A stretch of DNA of 10,225 bases, taken from contig JABWAJ010000149.1 in assembly GCA_013361075.1 (NCBI GenBank), forward strand, positions 1-10,225. Direction: 5' to 3'. Under the pieces are notes generated by a model. The model was given only the letters and a program-made list of their open reading frames with translations, was not told the DNA's origin and did not search any database. Shown here piece by piece: positions 5,517-10,225 of this stretch; the first letter of the stretch is position 1, and the number at the start of each line of letters is the position of its first letter. Source of the stretch: Saprospiraceae bacterium. Its GTDB lineage: Bacteria > Bacteroidota > Bacteroidia > Chitinophagales > Saprospiraceae. The position numbers and the translations under genes are program-made.

Positions 5517-6875
5517 ATGCAAAACGACTTATCTCTGCTCTTCGCGTTTCTCTTAATTGGCCTGGCTCTCGGGGCGGGTATAGCCTGGCTTTACGCCAAA
5601 TTTCAGTTAATCGGCAAAGCCGTACCCAAAGACGAGCTGCAAAAAAATTACGTCCTGCGCGAAGTGCACGACAAACTTCAGGAACAGGCCGATTTGCACC
5701 GCGACGACCTTATGGAGAAAGAAGCCCAGTTGCGCCAACTCACCGGCGACCTGGCGTCCCGCGATTCAGCTTTGCGCTACGCAGAAGAAAAACTGCAAAC
5801 CCTGAAAGAAGAAATTGAAGCGCTGCAACTGCGTTCCAGAATCGAATTTGAAAACATCTCCAACCGCCTGCTGGACGAAAAAAGTGTAAAATTTGGCGCT
5901 CAGAATCAGCAGCAAATGCAGGAATTGTTGTCGCCCCTGCGCGAACAAATCAAAGTATTTGAAGACAGCATTGAAAAAAAATTCGTGGAGGAAACCAAAG
6001 AACGCAGCGCCCTGAAAAAAGAAATCGAACTGCTCCGCGACCTCAACCAGCAACTGAGTCAGGAAGCCGGAAACCTCGCCAATGCCCTGAAAGGCGACTC
6101 GAAAACCCAGGGCGACTGGGGTGAATTTCAATTGGAATTGCTCCTCGAAAAAGCCGGCCTGGTGAAGGATTTGCACTACCGCTCCCAGGTTTCTTTCCGC
6201 GATGAAGACGGACAAATCAAGCGCCCGGATTTCATCATTTACCTGCCGGAAGGAAAACACCTCATCATTGATTCAAAAGTATCCCTCACGGCCTACGAAC
6301 GGTTTTTTAATGCAGAAAAACCTGAAAAACAGGAAAAACACCTGCGCGAACATGTGGAAAGCCTGCGCCAGCACATCAATGACCTGAATTCGAAGAATTA
6401 CCAAAGCCTTTATCAAATCAATACGCCTGATTATCTGTTGCTTTTTGTTCCCATCGAACCGGCTTTTAATGCTGCTGTGCGTCACGATGGGCGGTTATTT
6501 ACAGAAGCATTGGACAAAAACATCGTCATCGTGACCACCTCTACCTTGCTGGCCACCATGCGCACCATTGCCTACATCTGGAAACAGGAAAAACAAACGC
6601 GGAATGTGCTGGAAATTGCCCGGCAGGGCGGACTGCTCTACGACAGGTTCTGTGCGTTCATCGAAGACCTGAAAACAGTGGGCCAGCGCATTGAGGCAGC
6701 TCAGGGGGCCTGGCACGACGCCATGAACAAACTCGTCAACGCCAGGCGCCACGGAGATACCCTGGTGGGGCGGGCTGAAAAAATCCGGGAATTGGGAGCG
6801 AGGACGTCAAAACAGTTACCGCCGGAACTGCTGGATTCCACGAGGTTGCTGGAATCAGAGCAGGAAGAGCCCTGA
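5517..6875 (+). CDS. rmuC: RmuC-family DNA recombination protein
   Basis: The 452-aa product starts with one membrane helix (about 7-26), continues with a long coiled coil (about 40-195), then has the RmuC core with a restriction-endonuclease-like fold. Core landmarks are GDWGEFQLELLLEKAGL from residue 199, RPDFIIYLPEGKHLIIDSK from 236 with Asp238, Asp252 and Lys254 forming a PD-(D/E)xK-like set, and the conserved YLLLFVPIEPAF and TTSTLLATMRTIAYIW stretches. E. coli RmuC limits inversions at short inverted repeats and its nuclease activity is predicted; the biochemical role remains poorly defined. Length and domain order match the family. ATG at 5517 puts the TM helix near the start and is preceded by an A-rich stretch without Shine-Dalgarno. 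The gene appears monocistronic and intact. Its role in repeat-mediated rearrangement is a curious match to the inverted heptamer arrays less than 1 kb away, but nothing links them directly. Confidence 0.95.
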   Translation: MQNDLSLLFAFLLIGLALGAGIAWLYAKFQLIGKAVPKDELQKNYVLREVHDKLQEQADLHRDDLMEKEAQLRQLTGDLASRDSALRYAEEKLQTLKEEIEALQLRSRIEFENISNRLLDEKSVKFGAQNQQQMQELLSPLREQIKVFEDSIEKKFVEETKERSALKKEIELLRDLNQQLSQEAGNLANALKGDSKTQGDWGEFQLELLLEKAGLVKDLHYRSQVSFRDEDGQIKRPDFIIYLPEGKHLIIDSKVSLTAYERFFNAEKPEKQEKHLREHVESLRQHINDLNSKNYQSLYQINTPDYLLLFVPIEPAFNAAVRHDGRLFTEALDKNIVIVTTSTLLATMRTIAYIWKQEKQTRNVLEIARQGGLLYDRFCAFIEDLKTVGQRIEAAQGAWHDAMNKLVNARRHGDTLVGRAEKIRELGARTSKQLPPELLDSTRLLESEQEEP

Positions 6876-7076
6876 CCTGAACCGATATGAAAGCGCGCTC
6901 AGGTAGTTGTGCCTTTGAAATACATTGATCTCCTCAAAAACAGTTTGGTAAAAAAGTCAAAACCCGGACAAAAGGCAAAATTTAGTTTTTATAACAATAA
7001 AATCCCCTTATCTTTAGCACATAGACTACCCTTTGAGATAATAGTGATTTTTTCATATTTAAAAATAGATTATTTT
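6876..7076 (+). promoter_or_regulatory. Intergenic leader of the metallopeptidase gene
   Basis: This 201-nt AT-rich stretch separates rmuC from the peptidase. TATCTTTA (7009-7016) matches the Bacteroidota -7 consensus except for the last base, and TACCCTTTG (7027-7035) matches with one extra spacer base. Neither has a clear TTTG at the expected upstream distance. ACCTGA (6875-6880) and TCAGGT (6899-6904) could form a weak stem after rmuC but lack a T-run. The peptidase frame is open through most of this stretch (ATG at 6909), but the signal peptide argues that translation starts at 7077. Confidence 0.35.
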
Positions 7077-9521
7077 ATGAGAACATTATTTAGTAACGTG
7101 TACACACACACACACACATGCAAGTACAATGTTAAGAAACTTGCCGGTCCGCTCTTCTTTTTCGCTCTTTTTTCGCCTTTTTTGCTGTTGAGCCAACCCG
7201 TTGTGAATGGCCCCGGAAATTGTGGTACGCCAGACCAAACTAATTCTGAACTTGATGCCTTTTACCAGCAAATTAATATGGGAACAGCAACTGCCGGAGG
7301 AATTATCATTGAGTACGATATTCCCATACACCTTTACCTCATAAATGATGACAACGGGAATCCGCATCCTGATTATCCTACAGATTACATCATTTACAAT
7401 ATGATTGAAAATGTAGAAACGGCGAATACCTTTTATACCAATGTCTTATCTTTTTATATTTGTGAAATCAGCTTCATTAACAGCACTAACTTACAGGAGA
7501 TCAGTGACATCTCTGACTTGGATGACCTGTATAATTTAGAACATGATGAGAACGCGGTAAATATTTACATGGTTGCAAAAGGTCCCAAATCAGGATATAG
7601 TAAACTACCTCATGAAACTCCGTCTAACGCATTGATGCTGACCGGAGTAAGTAACGGAAAAACGCTTGCCCACGAATTAGGGCATTACTTTGGCTTAGTG
7701 CACTCAGATATCTTTAGCATTCGGCACTTGCCTGATAACTCTTGTAACCCAGATCCGGTATGGAATGTGAACTGTACTTGTAATCCCTGTACAGGAACGA
7801 ACTCGGGCGACAGAATTGCGGATACCCCCGTGGATCCGGGGCTTGGTGATTTTATGGGAGCTGGAAATGTTTATGAATTTTGTGATGGACTCCCCGTCCC
7901 CTGCATACCAACGAAAAATGGAGCGCCCATAGCTTCCTATTATCCCGACTATCAAAACATGATGGCCTCCTATAGTGCCTACAGAGAGCATTTTTCTCCG
8001 GATCAACTTGAGGTTATTTATGCCACCCTAACTACGCACGCCGACCGAACATTTCTTGTTGATAATAATCCTCCCGCTTGCGATAATATTGAACAACCCA
8101 ACCTTTCTCTTATCGCTACGCATGGTTTTGTCAATAGGGTTGCTCATTCAGAAGACTTTCAATCACTTGTATTCTCTCCTTTAGAGGGGGCAAATATTTT
8201 AATGCAAAAAGTATTGACTCCAGTTGTTAATTGTGCTGATGCAACGGATGTTGCTGGCCTTTATGAAGTCGAAGGTTGTACCCCTCAGTTTCTTGAAGAT
8301 TTGAATTATAAAGTTGGAAGTCCGGGACAAGAACAGCTTGGAGAACCTGCAGTTTTTAATCCTAACAATGGACTGAGTGTTGCAGATTTAATTATAATAA
8401 GGCAGCACATTCTTTATATAATGTCCCTCCCATCTCCCTATGGGTTGATTGCAGCAGATGTGAACAATGATGAAAAAATAAGCACGCTCGATATTATCTT
8501 AATTATGCGTGTTATCCTTCAAACGGATTTAATATTTTCAGCAGTTCCTCCCTGGCGGTTTCTGCCTGAATATGCACTTGGCAGCCAATTTGACTTTGAG
8601 CCATTATTGAATGACAATCCATTTACTGCCGTTTGGCAAGCGCCGGATGGACCCCGTCCTTACAAATCAACATTGGTTCCCCCCGCCAAAAGTTATCTTG
8701 ATCAATTGAATCTTAATTTGCTTAATCCAGACCTCACTATTCCGCTCAATTGGTCATTCCGGGCCATTAAATCTGGAGATGTGAATTTTAGTGCTGTTAC
8801 ACAGGAAGATCAACTCCCTGGATTTATTGGCAACGGCTATGCTTTTTCCGCCACCTCCCACGCCTGCCTCCAACCTGGGCAAACAGCAACCGTTTTGGTA
8901 AAAGCACAAACAACCGAGGACATTGATGCTTACCAATTGGGGCTGGTTTTTGACAAAGACGCCATCGAAGTCATGGGCGTAAACCAGGGCGACATCACTC
9001 CATTCAGCTTAGATCAATTTGGGTTCAACCAATTGGCCGATGGTGAAATCCGAACGCTGTGGATAGACGAAAAAGGCGATCCCATCAAATTTGAAAACAA
9101 TTTGAAAACTTTGTTCAAAATCAACATCAAGGCAATAGAAGCAGTTTGCGACATCGGCAGCGTCATCGAAATAGAAGACAACGTGCTGGCCGGCATTTTT
9201 TTAGATACAGAAGAAGCAGTTGTCCCAATGACGCTCAAGCTCGAACTCATCCCCGGCATCATCCGGCACAAATTAGAGCAGGTTTATCCCAACCCGGCAG
9301 AAACCTCCATTTCTTTTCAGGTAGAACTGGGCGAAGCGGCTACCGTCAGTGCCCAGGTGTTCGATCAGTTTGGGAATTACCTGACCACTTCGGGCAGCTA
9401 TGGCACAGGCGAACACGCGATTGTTTTTAACAATACAAGCTCGCTGCAACAGGGAACACTTTCTTATGTGATTACTGCCGGGAGTGAAACCTTTACCGGA
9501 AATATCATTAAACTTCAGTAA
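7077..9521 (+). CDS. Secreted metzincin-type metallopeptidase with dockerin-like, cohesin-like and T9SS sorting domains
   Basis: The 814-aa product is predicted to be exported by Sec and then through the T9SS to the surface or medium. Residues 1-40 are a signal peptide with an unusually long n-region; the core is GPLFFFALFSPFLLLSQ. The catalytic module (about 50-330) contains HELGHYFGLVH with zinc ligands His199, His203 and His209 and catalytic Glu200. It also has a Cys-rich insert, GDRIADTP (244-251) and a Met-turn NMMASY (294-299), resembling M43/pappalysin-like peptidases. Residues about 424-478 form a dockerin-like pair: the first loop (NPNNGLSVADL) is degenerate, the second (Asp461, Asn463, Asp465, Asp472) looks calcium-competent. 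Residues about 599-725 resemble a cohesin-type beta sandwich. Residues 733-814, starting near VYPNP, are a T9SS type-A sorting domain. ATG at 7077 is preferred because the signal peptide follows it; GTG at 7098 is an in-frame alternative. An (AC)8 tract lies in the signal-peptide codons. Codon composition changes inside the gene. The substrate is unknown. Confidence 0.9.
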   Translation: MRTLFSNVYTHTHTCKYNVKKLAGPLFFFALFSPFLLLSQPVVNGPGNCGTPDQTNSELDAFYQQINMGTATAGGIIIEYDIPIHLYLINDDNGNPHPDYPTDYIIYNMIENVETANTFYTNVLSFYICEISFINSTNLQEISDISDLDDLYNLEHDENAVNIYMVAKGPKSGYSKLPHETPSNALMLTGVSNGKTLAHELGHYFGLVHSDIFSIRHLPDNSCNPDPVWNVNCTCNPCTGTNSGDRIADTPVDPGLGDFMGAGNVYEFCDGLPVPCIPTKNGAPIASYYPDYQNMMASYSAYREHFSPDQLEVIYATLTTHADRTFLVDNNPPACDNIEQPNLSLIATHGFVNRVAHSEDFQSLVFSPLEGANILMQKVLTPVVNCADATDVAGLYEVEGCTPQFLEDLNYKVGSPGQEQLGEPAVFNPNNGLSVADLIIIRQHILYIMSLPSPYGLIAADVNNDEKISTLDIILIMRVILQTDLIFSAVPPWRFLPEYALGSQFDFEPLLNDNPFTAVWQAPDGPRPYKSTLVPPAKSYLDQLNLNLLNPDLTIPLNWSFRAIKSGDVNFSAVTQEDQLPGFIGNGYAFSATSHACLQPGQTATVLVKAQTTEDIDAYQLGLVFDKDAIEVMGVNQGDITPFSLDQFGFNQLADGEIRTLWIDEKGDPIKFENNLKTLFKINIKAIEAVCDIGSVIEIEDNVLAGIFLDTEEAVVPMTLKLELIPGIIRHKLEQVYPNPAETSISFQVELGEAATVSAQVFDQFGNYLTTSGSYGTGEHAIVFNNTSSLQQGTLSYVITAGSETFTGNIIKLQ
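7102..7118 (+). repeat. (AC)8 dinucleotide tract inside the signal-peptide coding region
   Basis: Eight AC units plus one A run from 7102 to 7118 and encode the His-Thr-His-Thr part of the n-region. Losing one unit brings TAA at 7133-7135 into frame; gaining one brings TGA at 7189-7191 into frame. No in-frame ATG or GTG lies between the tract and the signal-peptide core, so expression depends on tract length if translation starts at 7077 or 7098. Confidence 0.9.
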
Positions 9522-9530
9522 TTTTTTATT

Positions 9531-9562
9531 GGGAGCAGTTGGCAATTAGGTCAATTGCTCCC
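9531..9562. terminator. Stem-loop after the metallopeptidase gene, possible terminator
   Basis: GGGAGCA (9531-9537) pairs with TGCTCCC (9556-9562), and TTG/CAA inside extends the stem past one mismatch. It starts 10 nt after the stop codon. There is no T-run after the stem on the plus strand, so it is a weak or rho-assisted terminator, an RNA-stability element, or a point of partial read-through to the next gene at 9585. Confidence 0.45.
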
Positions 9563-9584
9563 ACGATCTCAAAAGCTTAGTGCC

Positions 9585-10225
9585 ATGAAACATATCTATA
9601 TACTTCTTATTGCTTTTATTCATTATTTACCGATTGCCGCACAAACTGTTTTTCCCTCTGCTGCTGACCAGCCAGTATGGCATTTGACCGAGGGTAATCC
9701 TTTTGGCAATCCCGGCCAGTTGGCCGTTTTTGTATTGCCCGATGAGGTGTCTTTATGCGGTAAAACCTGGGGAGTAGCTCAGCATTCGTATACTTTGGCA
9801 AATGGCCAGTCTTCTGCTCCATCCACCATCGGTTATTACCGACAGGTGGATCAGCGCATTTTTTTCAGGCAAACAAGCGATTGCAATGACCGGGAATACC
9901 TGATGTATGATTTCTCATTAGAAACCGGCGATTCGGTTTGGGTAGGCATACCTGGACTCAACTTTTACACCGATTCGGTTTTGGTGCGTGTTTTAAACAC
10001 CTCAACATTTTGCAGCAATGGTGTTGAACGAAAAACGCTGTGGCTGGCAGGATACGTACCAGATCTCTCTGGTTTTTTTCCGCCAATTGAAGTTTCCTTG
10101 CAATGGCTCGAAGGGATCGGCGAAATAGGAATTTTTTCTCAACACCCTTTTTATTCGGGTACCTGTTTTTTGGATAACAATTGTGAAGGAGGGTATCGAA
10201 TCAAGTGCATGCAAACCCTTTTTGG
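9585..10225 (+). CDS. Exported protein of unknown function, probably T9SS-type, N-terminal part
   Basis: ATG at 9585 opens 213 codons that stay open to the right edge, so the gene is cut by the window. Residues 1-20 are a signal peptide ending IAAQ. The mature part is rich in aromatic residues, Gly and Ser, with cysteines near residues 58, 100 and 145 and several more near the end. It includes SSAPSTIGYYRQVDQRIFF and REYLMYDFSLETGDSVWVG. The YYR...YDFSLxxGD arrangement resembles secreted Bacteroidota proteins that carry a C-terminal T9SS sorting domain, which would lie outside the window. I recognise no catalytic motif. It starts 63 nt after the peptidase stop, on the same strand, so co-transcription is possible if the hairpin between them is leaky. 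Its base composition matches the rest of the window rather than the AT-rich part of the peptidase gene. Confidence 0.85.
   Translation, partial: MKHIYILLIAFIHYLPIAAQTVFPSAADQPVWHLTEGNPFGNPGQLAVFVLPDEVSLCGKTWGVAQHSYTLANGQSSAPSTIGYYRQVDQRIFFRQTSDCNDREYLMYDFSLETGDSVWVGIPGLNFYTDSVLVRVLNTSTFCSNGVERKTLWLAGYVPDLSGFFPPIEVSLQWLEGIGEIGIFSQHPFYSGTCFLDNNCEGGYRIKCMQTLF

Noticed and set aside
6875..6904. Short stem ACCTGA/TCAGGT after rmuC as a terminator
   Set aside because: It has a 6-bp stem, an 18-nt loop and no T-run, so it is too weak to call.
6909..7076. 56-residue N-terminal extension of the metallopeptidase
   Set aside because: The extension is basic and unconserved-looking, and would bury the signal peptide. 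ATG at 7077 places the signal peptide near the N-terminus.
7704..8006. 100-codon minus-strand open frame inside the metallopeptidase
   Set aside because: It is opposite the catalytic domain with its clear zinc motif and conserved Met-turn, and its product has no recognisable features.

Overview
The window looks like a chromosomal piece of a Bacteroidota genome, probably a Saprospiria-type lineage (Haliscomenobacter/Lewinella-like). This is inferred from a type IX secretion (T9SS) C-terminal sorting domain, several signal peptides ending in an Ala/Ser-Gln junction, A-rich start regions without Shine-Dalgarno sequences, and an ECF sigma/anti-sigma pair of the style common in that phylum. No rRNA, tRNA, CRISPR array, transposase or phage gene was seen.

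Layout. Bases 1-109 (minus) hold the first 36 codons of an RlpA-like secreted protein. Bases 110-671 are a long AT-rich gap with one strong rho-independent terminator, oriented towards pdxH and only about 40 nt before it. pdxH (672-1319, plus) encodes pyridoxamine 5'-phosphate oxidase and ends at a compound hairpin shared with the convergent gene. Bases 1425-5350 hold five minus-strand genes. In transcription order these are an ECF sigma factor, a 199-nt spacer filled with inverted arrays of a GTTGNTY-type heptamer, a one-helix anti-sigma-like protein, a secreted DUF4097-like beta protein (4-nt overlap with the anti-sigma gene), a soluble coiled-coil protein, and a two-TM protein whose long helical tail resembles PspA/Vipp1 (2-nt gap from its partner). 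rmuC (5517-6875, plus) is divergent from the sigma gene. Two secreted-protein genes follow on the plus strand: a modular metallopeptidase (HExxHxxGxxH, dockerin-like, cohesin-like, T9SS sorting domain; 7077-9521) and the first 213 codons of another exported protein (9585 to the right edge).

How the genes may work together. The minus-strand cluster can be read as an envelope-stress module: a sigma factor and its membrane-anchored antagonist, a DUF4097 protein of the kind found near Lia/Psp genes, and a membrane-anchored PspA-like helical protein with a cytosolic coiled-coil partner. This grouping is inference from order, strand and protein architecture. The 105-nt gap at 3002-3106 means the last two genes could be a separate unit.

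The most unusual local features are the heptamer inverted-repeat element between the sigma and anti-sigma genes, an (AC)8 tract in the signal-peptide codons of the metallopeptidase (a one-unit slip either way gives an early stop), and the composition shift inside that peptidase gene.
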